Source: Rosa chinensis
Taxonomy: Eukaryota > Streptophyta > Magnoliopsida > Rosales > Rosaceae
Direction: 5' to 3'
Assembly (NCBI RefSeq): GCF_002994745.2
Contig: NC_037094.1
Coordinates: 13,329,001 to 13,393,000, forward strand
Length of the DNA: 64,000 nucleotides
A program made the position numbers and the translations under genes. This document shows, one piece after another, positions 30,410 through 42,585 of this stretch. Every line of letters begins with the position of its first letter. The stretch's first letter is position 1. Below the pieces are notes generated by a model. It saw only the letters and a list, made by a program, of their open reading frames with translations, had not been told where the DNA came from and ran no database searches.

Positions 30410-33400
30410 TTGAGCTTAAGTATCATGTCATATCCTTCAGTGTCATATCCTTTTCTCAATGTAAATAAATAAGAGATGTAGCTAATAAAGTTTCTGCTAT
30501 TATCTATTATGTTTCCTGCAAATATTGTTCTCATTACGCTTGATTTTATCATTTTAGAAACCAAAAGAAAAAAGGGAATGGCAAAAAGCAAACGGAAAAA
30601 GGCTACAAAGAAAAATTCTAAGATCTTTTAAGAAGCTTAAAAGGCTAGACATATATCAATCAGAGATTCGGCTGCAAATCACTTATCATGTTTGCTGCAA
30701 ATAAATTGACCACAGTATATGCAACTTATAGACTCTTCAACTTGAGGATTAATTCTTGGTCATCATTTTGTAAGTGATTTGCACTCTCCATAACACAGAA
30801 ACCCCTCAGTATTCCTTTCCATCCTATTATTGTCCTACATCACCAAGTTATCTACACAGGATTTAGTGAACTTGAAGATCCTTGGCACGAATGATTAGCT
30901 TCAGATTAATCGCAAGCCAGCCCCGGATGCAGAAAATAGTTTGACAGATGACTTGTTTTGGTTTAATCCATATGTAAATGATTATCATTTCTGTCACTTG
31001 CATACAGTAATAGTAAGATTGCTCAGTTTTTATGTGAGTGGTTTCTGCCTTGGCATTCTGATCCTTGGGGGACACACTGAATAAACTGCAAGTATATATC
31101 TTTGGTCTTGATAATACTTTGGGTTAGAGAAAAATTAAAGTTCTTACTCCTCATCATTGGGTGTTAATATTAGGTTAGTTGATGCCTACATCACATATGG
31201 ATATGTTTAGGACCCAAAAAACATGGATGGCAGGAGAAGCTGAAAAAAATTTAGATAATGGTCTTCTTTATCAATATGGATATGAAGAAGAATGTAAGAA
31301 ATTAAATCTGATAAAGAATGTTCAAAGAATTGTGTTTGCAGTTTGCTTCTTAGAAGGTAGGTCTGTCATAAATATGAAAACTACACATGACCTCTCATCC
31401 AGGGCATACACAGCTCTGACAGAAGACAATGGGGAATTGAATTCCTTTATTGAGGCTGTACTACTAATCTTCCTGCAATGTGACTAGCAATGCTACACCA
31501 TGCATGTTCAACACCACACCTCGAAATCAAAGTTGAACACTAAGACAATCACTAGACGCCAAAATTTTGCGTTGGCTTCTAAAGAGCCTTCGTTGAACAT
31601 CTTGTCTTAAAGTTTTGCTCTTCCCTTACTCCTCAACACCTCTGTTTAGACTCCAGCCTCTTTCACACATTTTAGCAAATATCTTGCCTCCACATTCTTA
31701 CAGAAAAGACCAAGCATTACTTCTGTTGTTTAATAGATTCCCTGATAAATGAGTCCCTTGGATTCATCCCTAACAATATATACAAAACTAACATTGGAGC
31801 TCTACTGCGCCTCTTCCAAAACAATAGAGAAGTGAAGAATATTTGGGATCAGAGGTTTCAAACTCGGAACCTCCTGCAAGTTTAGGCTGCTAAGAAATGA
31901 GTCAACAATGTATATAAGATAATACATGCATGGATCCATAACCCTCTCCATGAGTACTAGAAAGTTCCAGCTATCTGCATAATTCCAGCATATAATCTGT
32001 CTTTTCTAGTCTGATAAGCGTAAATTAGTAGGGTCTTCTAAGGAACTCTATATGTCATATAGTTCACTAAATATCTACTTTCTTGTATTACTATATCTTA
32101 ATCTCCACTTGTATTAGCGGGTCCATTATCTTGAATTAGTTCGAGTTTCCTAGGGACAAGGATATGTAGACGATTCTCGATTCTGCGCAGCTTATCCCCG
32201 GCTCAAGTTGCTATAAGATTGAGACAAATCAAGAAACCTGAAATCATATGAGCTACAAGAAACAAGAGGCTGCAGATTCTGGCTGCAATGCCTGGAACAA
32301 TTTATATTGAAATGAATGCAGACGGCTAAGACTAAGATGCATGGATGTGTTCATGTATTGTAACTTTAGTTGCCGTTGGGCTTCATTTATTGTTTTGGGG
32401 TTCATAAGATGTTTATCCACCAAGTGTTTCTATCGCTATATTATTCACCAAAGTAGGCGAGCCATGGCAATCTTATCATTAAGCAACATATCCATCACTA
32501 CAGACCGATGATCATTGAATAGGTGTGAGGACACACTCGAATTCTAGCCACAAAGAGAGGAAAGGGGCAAAGGGTTTTAAATCAGCTCCCTCATAATATT
32601 AAAGCTGGCCCAACCTTAGCTGATCAACCTGATAGCCATAACGTCTAGCATTGTTTGGTGCATCAAGGCAAATCATCCAAGGTCGTGCTGGCTCGCTATA
32701 GCTGTGTACAAGCCAAGGCAGGCCCTAGGCCTATGTCCCCAATCCAATGAGCCCAAAAAATTTATACATACAACAAGACACACTTACCAGCGAACATTCG
32801 TCGGCAAAATCTTCTTAAAGTAAAAAAGTGTTCTTGTGGCGACAAAAATTCTATAGCCAAAAGAACGTCATAAATAATAAATTAAAATGAACATATTTTT
32901 GTCGACGACAGATTCGTCAGCAGAAACCTCTTAAATATGTCAAATCATGCTATTTCTTTGATAAAATTCACCTACACCATTGGCTCACCTTTTGTAGAGC
33001 AAAGTTCAGAAAACGTGTTTCAATTGACGGAATACCAAAACCTCAAACAAATTTTTTTTAACGTATTTTATTGCTTCTAACTTTGAAAATTCATAAAAAA
33101 TTGCATTATGATTTTTGAGTTCTACCATTTTCTGAAGTATTTAAAAATTATTATTTAAGGGTGAAAAATTTTTGGTGAGAAAACAAGAATATGTAATTTT
33201 GACCATAACTCGTGTGCTTTAATCCACCTAATTAAAGCTAATTAATATCTTGACTCTCTCAAATGAGTCGAATCATAATGGAAATGAAGTGGACTGCTAT
33301 TATTAAACTAGTTACTAATTACTAATTTACTAATTGTACAGAATGTGAATAGAATTAAACGAGAAGGAATCATGGTGAGAATGGATCAGTATTCTTTTCA

Positions 33401-33500
33401 CAGTGGAAATCAATATCTTTACCATTAAAAGGTTTACTAATATACAATGAAAATTACCGGCATTACCGATTTCCTCTCCGTACCTAAATTTGGCCTTGTC
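30410..33500. other. intergenic DNA, no gene recognised
   Basis: This is 3 kb of AT-rich sequence. A 102-codon frame at 31179-31487 lacks recognisable motifs. Around 32790-32945, GTCGGCAAAATCTTCTTAAA and GTCAGCAGAAACCTCTTAAA-like strings recur and may be a decayed transposon, but no clear ends are visible. Confidence 0.55.
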
Positions 33501-33740
33501 CATAAAGGTAATACATGCATATATGTAGTACTGTGAAGCGTCGTCGCCCTCTTCGACTCTTTCCTTACCCCAATCCCAAAAACGCCTCTCAGGAGCCATT
33601 TTGCTGTGACTCCGACAGAGAAAGAAGGGCAGAGACCTGGACGGTCTCTGTTCTTACAAACTGTCTTGACGTTTTGATTTGGTTTTGGTTCTTTTGACAA
33701 CCCAAAACCTAAACCAAAGCTTAGCAAGAAAGAAAGAACA

Positions 33741-34306
33741 ATGGCGTTTCCCAGGCTCAGGCTTTCCCGACGTGTTGTGCTTGTGGCTATTGTGGCTCTG
33801 TTTTGTGCTATGGCCATTGACTATATTGAGGGTAAGGAGTCTCCTGCCAAGCCCGCACCAAACCAAGCAAATAAATCAGCTTCTCCGGCTCCTTCTCCTT
33901 CGGCTGAAGCTCCAGCTCCCGGCCCCAGCAGCGATGGTAATAACTTTACTCAAATTATTATCAAGGTCAATTAGAGTGTTATGGTGAATTCGTATGGTTA
34001 TGTGGGCAACTAGCGCCCCATTATGTAACCCTTTTAAGTATAACCGTTAGTTTATATAAAGAATCAAAATAGGTGGGAACTAGTATATTTCAGAGGTTCA
34101 ATCATCTTCAATGAAACAAAAACCCATTTGGTCGGAGAGTACAAGTTGATATTGGAAATAGTATAGGTATTTTGATCACCAAGGAGTTGTTTTAACTTTC
34201 TTTTTCTTCAGGGATTTTGATTGATCAAGGAATTGCATGCGTGCTGATGTTGGTAGCCTTGGTGCTCACATACCTCATCCATGATGCAGATCTTCCCAAG
34301 CTCTAA
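33741..34306 (+). CDS. arabinogalactan (AG) peptide, AGP16/20/22/41 type
   Basis: Two exons, 33741-33936 and 34212-34306, join phase 1 to 96 residues. A basic N-terminus and a hydrophobic stretch (RRVVLVAIVALFCAMAI) form the signal peptide or anchor. Residues 36-63 are a Pro/Ala/Ser core with repeated SPAP and APAP pairs, the sites for hydroxylation and arabinogalactan addition. The second exon supplies DQGIACVLMLVALVLTYLIH, matching the conserved GPI-addition tail of the AGP16/20 group (SDG..DQGIA..LM). The mature peptide would be short, heavily glycosylated and outside the plasma membrane. It is longer than typical AG-peptides (about 60-75) because of an extended core. The intron lies exactly at the SSDG motif. 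Confidence 0.88.
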
Positions 34307-34993
34307 AATTCACACAGAAATATAGAATGGATGAGGGAACAGATGCGGTGAGGGTTGGGACATTTTTGTTTGGTCAGGCTGAGACTGGTTGAAGGTGATG
34401 CCAGTTGTAGCATTCTGACTTTCACAAAATTACAAATTCTTCTTGTTAAGTTTTGGTGGCTGTATCACTCTATTTCACTTGAACAAACAAACATTGTTTT
34501 CGTTTTTTTTACAGGGCTTTACATTGCTGAATATAACATTGCTAGTCATAGTGCCATTTCCTTTCAGAAATGGCTTTCTATGGCATGATTGAAAACAAGG
34601 ATTCCTTTTCAAGTGAACTCCTCCCTTTATTTCACATGATAGAGGATAACAAGAAAACTTACAGTGAATGATCCAGATACAGAACAAAAGAGAGGGAAAT
34701 AATGCCATCACTCTCATAATGAAAGATTGAAAGTATATAAATTTAAGTAATTTCAAAGAAAGCTACTAATGCAAAATTATGAATTGGGGTTGCAAAATTA
34801 GAATAAGTGTGTGATCCATCTAATTGTGCAAGATATTGCAAGCTTTTCCAAATATCAGATACACAAGGAGCAATTATATAGTTATATGACCTCAAAAGTT
34901 GTTAAACCATATAAATGGGAGGAGAAAGAAAGGAAGTACAGTCATTCATGAGAAAAGACTTGAGCCAAACAATCCTATCAACACAAAATTCAG

Positions 34994-36222
34994 TCAAGCT
35001 TTCTTGTCAGCTGGCTTTGCATCCTTCTGTTGCTGATCAGCTAGCGAAAACTTCTTCACCTTCTGTAAGGGAAAAAAAAAGTGTACAAGCACACATTTAA
35101 GTGTTTGCCTGATTAGCTATCTGAAATAAGAATGAAACAGACATCCAAATAAGGAGTCACATAACTAGGCAGCCACATGGTCAAGATATGAGTAGCCTGA
35201 AATACTAGTCGGTAATGAGTAGCTTGAATTTCATAACTGTACAACCGTACATATAAGTCTTTGCATGGTTGGTTTCTGATATTAAAAAGAAACATCTAGG
35301 TAAAGCCACACCTAATTTGAATCAAAGGTTCATAGCAGCATGAACAAAATCAAAGTTTTCATGGTCAATTCAACTTAGGAGATTTGCCTGATCAATATAG
35401 ACTAAAGAGCATTTGTAGGTTTGAGTTCTCAACATTTACCATAACCTCAAAACGCAACAGAAATCAGGAAGCTCATTGTCTCTTTACACACAGGATGCAA
35501 AGTTTTATGCATCCAAAGATCAATCAATTCATTGAAAGAGAGAAAAATGTATTGCATTGGCCGAACAATGGTGTGAAGTTCTAGACTTAAAGTCCGGTTG
35601 CACATAAGACAGCTCAAAGTCCATGTAACATTGTTGAAAACAGTTAAACATGGCTTCCCTAAGATTAAGAAACTGCCTTGAAGAGCCATAATCCAGGTTA
35701 AGTAGGACATTACACAGTAACAAACCGGAAACCATGAAGCAATTCGATCCATGATTAAATTGGTTATTACCAGTATAGAAATAGGCATATATATCTTATC
35801 AACTTCATGAATCTAAATCAAGCTTCAAACTTTCCACGAAAAAATAAGCATAAATATCTGGCCTTGAACAAATCGCAATCTGGGTTTCAGCCGTAGCACT
35901 TCTGCAATCAACTACACTCAAAATATATAAAATCCAAACCCATAACCCAAGAACACACCCAATTCTTGAGTCACTAGTTCGATCAAATTACTGGGTTTCT
36001 CACAGAAATCAAATTCAATGAGAAACAAATCAAGCACAGATTCACAGAAAAGAGTGTGAATTGAGAGAGAAAGAGGGATTGGGTGACCTTATTGAGGACG
36101 CATTCTCGCAATGAATTCATGAGGCGGAGGCACTTGTCTTGGTCGTATGGAGATTGAGCGATGCAATTGAGCAGATCCAGAGCCTCCTGACCACACACCG
36201 CTTGACCTCGAGCTTCCTCCAT
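34994..36222 (-). CDS. small twin-CX9C (CHCH-type) protein
   Basis: Two exons, 36222-36088 and 35062-34994, give 67 residues. Cys10, Cys20, Cys31 and Cys41 form two CX9C motifs with a 10-residue loop, the pattern of intermembrane-space proteins folded by the Mia40 pathway. The tail is Lys-rich (KVKKFSLADQQQKDAK). No presequence is present, as usual for this class. The intron is about 1.0 kb with a weak GTCACC donor and a good TTACAG acceptor. Many such proteins help assemble cytochrome oxidase or complex I; I cannot say which subfamily this is. The gene is convergent with the AG-peptide gene. Confidence 0.78.
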
Positions 36223-36249
36223 TGATTGATCTTGAAGCTTCTCTCAGTG

Positions 36250-36800
36250 GTTTAGGGTTTTAGAGTTAAAAGTTTAAACCTTTTACTAAATATTTTCCCC
36301 CTTTACAACTTTGTTTGGTTCTGAACGAATAGGCAGCTCCCCCCGGGCTTGGGAAAACAGCGGCTTGTGTAAGAAAGAGTCGGCAACTGTGTGCCACCGT
36401 GTTGCACAAGTTTGTCTAAGGTTGGGAGAAATTTTTATAACAAATTACATATAAGTTATTGATAAAAGATGACTTAACAAATATTTCCACTGAAGATTGA
36501 ATTAAACATACTAGTCTGCAATCACATGCAGAAAAATTTTAATTGTAAAAAAAAAAAAGTTATCTGCAAAAGAAAATAGATTTAGTGGGTAGTTATTGCA
36601 GAGAGAAAATAGTGAGAGATAAAATTGGAGGTTGTGGGATAATTTCTTTTCAATTTTCTTAATAAAATCTATTTTATAATTGTCCTATTTACCCTTGTGA
36701 TTTAATTTGTTATCAAAGTTTTTTAATCTTTCAGGGTTAAATCTGTCAAAATTTTCAGTTTTGGCTAACAAAGCCTCTTCTCTTAATAATAGTATAGATA
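36250..36800. other. upstream region of the CX9C gene
   Basis: This probably includes the minus-strand promoter. It is otherwise AT-rich with no frame. Confidence 0.5.
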
Positions 36801-36804
36801 AAGA

Positions 36805-36965
36805 CTAAATCTTACAAATAAGGACAATGTGTTCTCCACTTGCCACATGTTATGAGTTAATTTACTTTTTTCTCTTAACTACTTCTTTTAAATTCTAATC
36901 TCTTTACAATGATTAAATTTTATAAATAATGACAACATGCTCTCCACTTGCCACATTTCATGATT
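36805..36965 (+). repeat. direct repeat of about 55 bp, period about 104 bp
   Basis: The stretch with GACTAAATCTTACAAATA followed by CTCCACTTGCCACATG (36805-36865) recurs as TGATTAAATTTTATAAATA and CTCCACTTGCCACATT at 36909-36965. No transposon ends were seen. Confidence 0.65.
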
Positions 36966-37029
36966 TTATTTTTTATCTTTAACCTTTTTTTTTTAACTTT
37001 TATGTTACATTTTTTTTTTGAATTCTAAA

Positions 37030-37262
37030 AAAACAAAATGTTACTTCTTTTTTTTAAATAATCAATTTATGTTAATTTTTTTCTGAGAACAATCCGTTTA
37101 TGTTACTTTTTCTTTTTTTTTTAAGAACAACCCGTTTATATTACTCTTTTTTTTTCTTTTTCTTTTTTCTGAGAATAATCTCTTTATGTTAATTTTTTTC
37201 TTCTGAGAACAATCCGTTTATTTTACTCTTTTTTTCTTGAGAATAATCCATTTATGTTACTT
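37030..37262 (+). repeat. tandem T-rich repeat, unit about 40-50 bp
   Basis: About five diverged copies of GAGAACAATCCGTTTATGTT followed by T-runs of variable length. It directly precedes the minisatellite at 37277. Confidence 0.75.
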
Positions 37263-37276
37263 CACAAAACCTCACT

Positions 37277-37790
37277 CTCCTACTACTCTTATCTCATCGC
37301 CTTATCCTGCTACTACACTCATACTTGTTCAGTTCTGCTACTGCACTCGTGATCGCCTAATCCTGCTACTGCACTCGTCCAATCATGCTACTACACTCAT
37401 ACTTGTTCAGTTCTGCTACTGCACTCGTGATCGCCTAATCCTGCTACTGCACTCGTCCAATCATGCTACTACACTCATACTCGTCCAGTTCTGCTACTGC
37501 ACTCGTCATCGCCTAATCCTGCTACTGCACTCGTCCAATCCTGCTACTGCACTCGCTGCACTCATACTCGTCCAGTTCTGCTACTCGTGTTATGTTAATG
37601 CACCCGTCATCGCCTAATCCTGCTACTGCACTTGTCCAATCCTGCTACTGCACTTGCTGCATTTATACTCGTCCAATTCTGTTACTGCACTTGTACTTGT
37701 GTTCTCCTACTGCACCTGTCATCATCTAATCCTGCTACTGCACTCATATTCGTCCAATTCTGCTACTGCACTTGTATTCATGTTCTGCAA
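37277..37790 (+). repeat. minisatellite based on CTGCTACTGCACTCGTC
   Basis: Short units such as CCTGCTACTGCACTCGTCCA repeat about 20 times. In the left part they form a higher-order unit of 78 bp: ATACTTGTTC/ATACTCGTCC starts at 37321, 37399 and 37477. Open frames across the array exist only because the repeat lacks stops in one phase. Confidence 0.9.
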
Positions 37791-38179
37791 CATTTTCTTT
37801 TTCTTAATAACAGTTCTGCATGTGGTATCCAATAGCTTAATAATAGTTTTTAGTTTGATAAATGAAGTAGCAATGGGATATTGGGTGCAGACACGCACAA
37901 TGATACATAAAAATAGATAAAACTCAGTTCACCAAATAATAGCTAGTCATTGATCTTATGTAATATCCAGCTATGATTTTTGCAACGGAAATAAATCCAC
38001 CATAGTTACTAATACTAGGACAAATATGCCTCCGATTTCTAATACAAGGTCGAATCAGTCTGGCTCTTGCCCTAGGAATACTACGAACCTATATGATACA
38101 ATATCTTATAAAAATACGAGTATGAAAGAGCTGTAAATTTGGATGTTTGAAACTTAACCCCTCATATTGGTTACAATTA

Positions 38180-38523
38180 GGCCTCGTTTGGTTCGCGGAA
38201 AGGAAAGTAGTTCCTTTGTCTTTCCCATGGGAAGGGAAATGAACTTTCCGAAGAACTTTCCATTCCGATGTTTGGTAATGTAAGGAAAGTTATGCGGAAA
38301 GTTGTTAAAAAGTATGTAATTAATGGAATAAAATAATATGTTGTGAGTAATAAATGCAAGGAAAGAAGGGGGGAAAGTGATTCCTTTGGAGTATGGAATG
38401 AACCATTTTCCCCCCTATTTTCCTTTGCTTCAGGAAAGTATTTCCTTTCCTTTTGCATCCCAAACACAGGAAAGGAACAGCTTTCCTTTCCTGATGCTTA
38501 CTTTCCGCGAACCAAACGAGGCC
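38180..38523. mobile_element. Tourist-like (PIF/Harbinger) MITE
   Basis: This 344-bp element has perfect 23-bp terminal inverted repeats starting GGCCTCGTTTGGTTCGCGG. It is flanked by the 3-bp target duplication TTA at 38177-38179 and 38524-38526. Internal GGAAAG/CTTTCC motifs near both ends extend the inverted similarity. It has no transposase. TTA duplications and GG..CC ends are diagnostic for the Tourist group. Confidence 0.93.
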
Positions 38524-38774
38524 TTACAGCTACGAAATCACGAATTGAAAATCTCAAACAAGCACAAAGCCAAATCACTAACTGCTAAAATCACCTACCT
38601 AATCATCAACATCAGAGAACCCAGCAACCATCAAGACCTCTACAAATTTAGCAATGCTAAAAAAACTTCAAATCAATCAAAACCTAACAAGCAAATAAAT
38701 CCAAAATATAATAAAATGAAATCAAGATAAGGCGGTGGAGGAGTAAAGCCAAACCACTCCCTCCCTCCCTCCCC

Positions 38775-39160
38775 GACGGATCGCCGATTTCCGTTGACGA
38801 CTTGTTCCAGGATGGCCAGATCTGCCCAGTATATTTGATTTTCAACCAAGATCTCCTCTTCGCAGACGCCTATGACGGTGATTCTTCCCACCAAAAATAG
38901 GCTTTTTCTTCTTCGTCTCTAAGGCCGCCACTGAAGAAGCTCTTCTTCAAAGACCGCAACGCACCGTCAATGTTTGACTCTGAATTCGATGAGCACGAAG
39001 CTCCCGGAGGAACCTAATGTGAGTGGTCCAAAAACGCCGAGGAGGGAAATTATGATTTTACAACAACAAGGATTTGAAGAAGGAGAAGGGTGCTTTTGGG
39101 TCTAGGTCAATCTTCTTCTTGGGATCTGGCTAATCCTGAGTTGCAGAGGAATAAGAAAAA
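38775..39160 (+). pseudogene. relic of a DUF1645-family gene
   Basis: Read from 38775, the frame gives DGSPISVDDLFQDGQICP, then FNQDLLFADAYD and SLRPPLKKLFF, then a CEWS segment, all in the order found in plant DUF1645 proteins. It is broken by in-frame TAG (38898), TAA (39015) and TGA (39075). No start or complete end is present. Function of the intact family is poorly known. The family call rests on remembered motifs and should be confirmed by a search. Confidence 0.6.
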
Positions 39161-40840
39161 GCCCGTAAATAGGAGAGGAAGAAGAAAATGCCCGTAAATA
39201 GGAGTCAGTGGCAATATCCGTAAATTATGATGAAACTCGAGCATTTTGGTCATTTTGCATTAAATTTGGGAGTCTGGCTTGCATTATTTGACTTTTGGGC
39301 CTGGACAGCTGTCCTTATTTGTATAAATCTATTTGAAAGTAGGTTTTTTGTATTTACATCTTTGGTCATGTGTTACTATGTAATTTTCTAAAATTTTTAA
39401 TAAAACCACAGACTCACTTGACATGTCTATCTCACTAATTGTGGTGACAAAATTTAAAAATGTCATGTGCCTTCATTGAATTTATACAAATAACAAGTTG
39501 CGATTAGATGATTGACTAAACTAATAATCCGTCTACCCTATAGAGCATGGTCTCCGAAATTGGTCTTTCCGACCACGTTTGCATTATGTTACTGTGAAGT
39601 CGTTTCCCTCAACAGCGTTTTCCACTTGCACACGAAAAACCAAATAATGTGTCATGTTTGTTAGGCATATTGCAAGACATAGTTTTTGGTAATTTTGGTT
39701 GGAGGAAAGCTTAGCGTGTGACGTGTCTCTAATGTTGAATTATTAAAGTCACCTAGATATCTAGATTCATGTTTTTTTTTCGGTCAAGGTTAACATACAA
39801 ACGTATGAAAACACTGTTCAAGAGTACTGCAAGTTCTTTTTTCTACTTTGCACGACATATGGTCCATATCTTATGTTGAACCCAACCATGCACGTGTAGT
39901 GTTTTCCTTTTTTGAACAGAACATGCATTGAATGGTAAGGCGTACAAATAATTTGGAGTCTCACGTTGAGCAGGCCACTCTGAAATCTAAGCAGGAGGTT
40001 AAGTAAAAGAAAGGTCCCTCTAACAATCGAGGGCATTAGGCCGCGACGAAAGAGCCTATGCCTTTCAAATTTCAATAGGCAGGTTCTGTGTTTGTGAATG
40101 AAAATTTATAAATTTTCTTCGAACATACTCAATACTCTATATTGAGTAACAACTATAGAAGTTGGGAAAAAAATGTTGTTTTTAACATAAACCACAATAA
40201 TCGGCAGAATACATAATAAAAATAAACTTGATGAAAATATCTTATTTCTTTTGGGTGTTTTACCTTTTCACATTCATTTAGGGAATGAGTGGCTGTTTTC
40301 AATCTTACAACAAATAGCAAATTTAGGTTCCTTGACTCAATAGATTAGCAAATTTTAGGCTAAACAGAAAAAATAGATAGTAACCTAGTTGTTTATCTAT
40401 TGTAATGTTTGGTATTTTCCTAAAATAGCCGAGACATTTCATACTTCATCGTGTGTTTCCACCTTGGAATTCCAAGCCCATTCTTCATTGCGTGCTGAAA
40501 ACACTCTTTTCCGCTGAAATACAGATTTATAAAAATACCCGTCTCCTATTTCTAACCATACCCCTCCATTAATAAGCAATAGCTGACCTTGTCAAACCGT
40601 AAAACCACCAAGTATTTTCTCCGAGCCAAAATCAAAGCACCTCCAAACACGTATCACCCCATTCCCAGCACAAAACATTTTAATCGAAGGAACCGTCTGC
40701 AGTTTTCCAGCTTGTGTGTTGAAGGAATAGAAAACAAAACCACAAAAACTAAGAGCAACTAATTAAAAGGCCATCCTTCAACACAGGCTCAAAGATTTCT
40801 AGGAAGCTTGAAGGTGAGAAGGAAGGCAGAAGAAGAATAA
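39160..40840. other. intergenic DNA and promoter of the phytocyanin gene
   Basis: AT-rich sequence with no supportable frame. The last few hundred bases presumably hold the promoter and leader of the gene at 40854; no clear TATA box was found. Confidence 0.55.
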
Positions 40841-40853
40841 TAAGAGCTAAAAT

Positions 40854-41695
40854 ATGGCAATGGCTCTGCTTAGAATGTTGCTGTTGGCAGCAATCGTCTG
40901 CTGCTTCTTGATGGGATCAGCCACTGCAAATTATCCAATGGCGCACATTGTTGGAGGAAGCTTCGGATGGAGCGTACCTGAGAACAACAAAACCTTCTAT
41001 GCTGATTGGAGTGCCCCTAGAACCTTTGGGGTTGGCGATAAACTTGGTAAGTGCTTCCTTCCTCTTTTCAATATTCATTCAATAATATTGTATGTGTTGG
41101 TTATCATATAACCTATAGTTGTTCTCATAATATGGATGTGAGACCTAATGTATGTGGCTTCAATGGATGTATGTTGTTAGACGAATGTTATAGTAGTCAC
41201 GGTGATAAACTATTTTATGAAATGCCACGTGGGCATATAAATTTTCTAACATTTTATCGAACACTTGCAATCTCATTATATTTTGCAACTGCAGTTTTCC
41301 CATTCAGAACTGGCACCGGCAATGTGGTGACGGTGGACAAGGCGGACTACGAGGACTGCACTCAAAAAACTACGATCGCCTTTTACTACCTGGGACCAAC
41401 AACTATCGTGCTCAGCAAACCAGGAGACTACTACTTCTATAGCGGTACTGGCAAGCACTGCGAGGCTGGCCAAAAGCTCCACGTCAAAGTTGAAGAAGGA
41501 AAGCAGGGATCTTCCGGATCTCAGTTTTCATTCAATATCAAACTCGGTGCTGCTGCCCCGAAGGCCTTGTCCCCGGCACCTTCTAATGCGGATGCTGCAG
41601 CTGCTCCTGCTCCAAAGGCCTCAGCCGCCGCCACCATTCAAAATGTTGGCATCGCTTCTGGCCTTTTCACCATCCTATTTTCTTTGTTCATATAA
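40854..41695 (+). CDS. early-nodulin-like phytocyanin (non-copper), GPI-anchored
   Basis: Two exons, 40854-41046 and 41295-41695, join phase 1 to 197 residues. A signal peptide ends near residue 25. The plastocyanin-like domain spans about 28-131 and keeps the disulfide cysteines C86 and C120. The copper ligands are mostly gone: the first His position reads GNVV near 73, the Cys ligand is Ser114 (YFYS), only His119 remains, and the fourth position is Gln124. Lack of copper binding is usual for early-nodulin-like proteins. A Pro/Ala/Ser-rich arabinogalactan-like segment follows (about 155-180), then a hydrophobic tail typical of GPI addition. The protein would sit on the outer plasma membrane. 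The intron position after DKL fits phytocyanins. Confidence 0.9.
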
Positions 41696-41749
41696 ATGTG
41701 TGAAGACTCTATGATGGCCTTGCAATTGTATCTTTACGAGTATGTTATA

Positions 41750-42320
41750 TAAACTTAGAAAAAGAAAGTCTGAGCGTATTTACACTCTGATATGTAATTA
41801 TATTGGCCTGGTGAATTTATAAGGCAATGTAATAATGCACTACTATTTATACATGGTTGCATACTGATAGTGAATTTGCATCTAAGAATTTGAGCTGGCC
41901 GGTTTGGAAAGTTTTGGATTACAGTTGAAGAATTTTATACTTAGTTGCCTTGGACAGGTTTTGGTTTCTTTGGAATTTGATCAAAGCAAGATAACCATCA
42001 TAGGATCCGTTTCAAAGGTGAAAAACCACCAAATCCAACCCGGCCAATTCAGCAAACTAATTAATTAGCAGAAAACTTCTCAAATTTTGCGTTAGGGGGA
42101 TTCTATATGTACCCAACAATTGAATCACGTACTACATCCAACACCTAATATTACTGTCTGAAATGTCTAGTGCATAGAAGGATATAAAAAGTACAAAAGA
42201 AATATATAGATAAAAATAAGTCGGTCATGGAGAGTCTATGAATCCCAAGATGGAGGCTTCAATTCTTCATACGTACTGAAATTTCTATCTCCATAAGAGT
42301 TAGATAACGGCTCAACGCCC
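41750..42320. other. 3' flank of the phytocyanin gene
   Basis: Contains the presumed 3' UTR to about 41850 and AT-rich DNA. No gene seen. Confidence 0.5.
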
Positions 42321-42333
42321 TTCATAAATAAAC

Positions 42334-42585
42334 TTTTTTTTTTTATCGGGTAGTTGGCTGTTAGTAACTCACACACCCATGCAGTGGTATCCCAGCGCCA
42401 GGACACCTGCACCGACATTGCGACAAAAGTCAGACTAATCCACTGCACCGCATACGCACGAACTCAAATGGTCCCTCAAATCTACTGGCCAGGGGATATG
42501 GAGCTGTGATTCGAACGCTAGATCTGGGGATTCCAGATTAGGCTGTTTGACCAACACACCACACCACGCCACACCACGTGGTTCT
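42334..42585 (-). mobile_element. tRNA-related SINE
   Basis: This 252-bp unit in minus orientation is bounded by an identical 13-bp target duplication, TTCATAAATAAAC, at 42321-42333 and 42586-42598. Its poly-A tail appears as a T-run at 42334-42344. On the minus strand a GTTCGAATC box B stands downstream of a GTTGGTC-containing box A-like region, as in RNA polymerase III promoters of tRNA-derived SINEs. It has no frame. Confidence 0.82.

Noticed and set aside
37237..37920. Frames of 67-126 codons with repeated LLLHSSN-type peptides
   Set aside because: They are translations of the minisatellite.
41051..41695. 214-codon frame across the phytocyanin intron
   Set aside because: It reads through a normal GT-AG intron; exon joining gives the proper signal peptide and fold.
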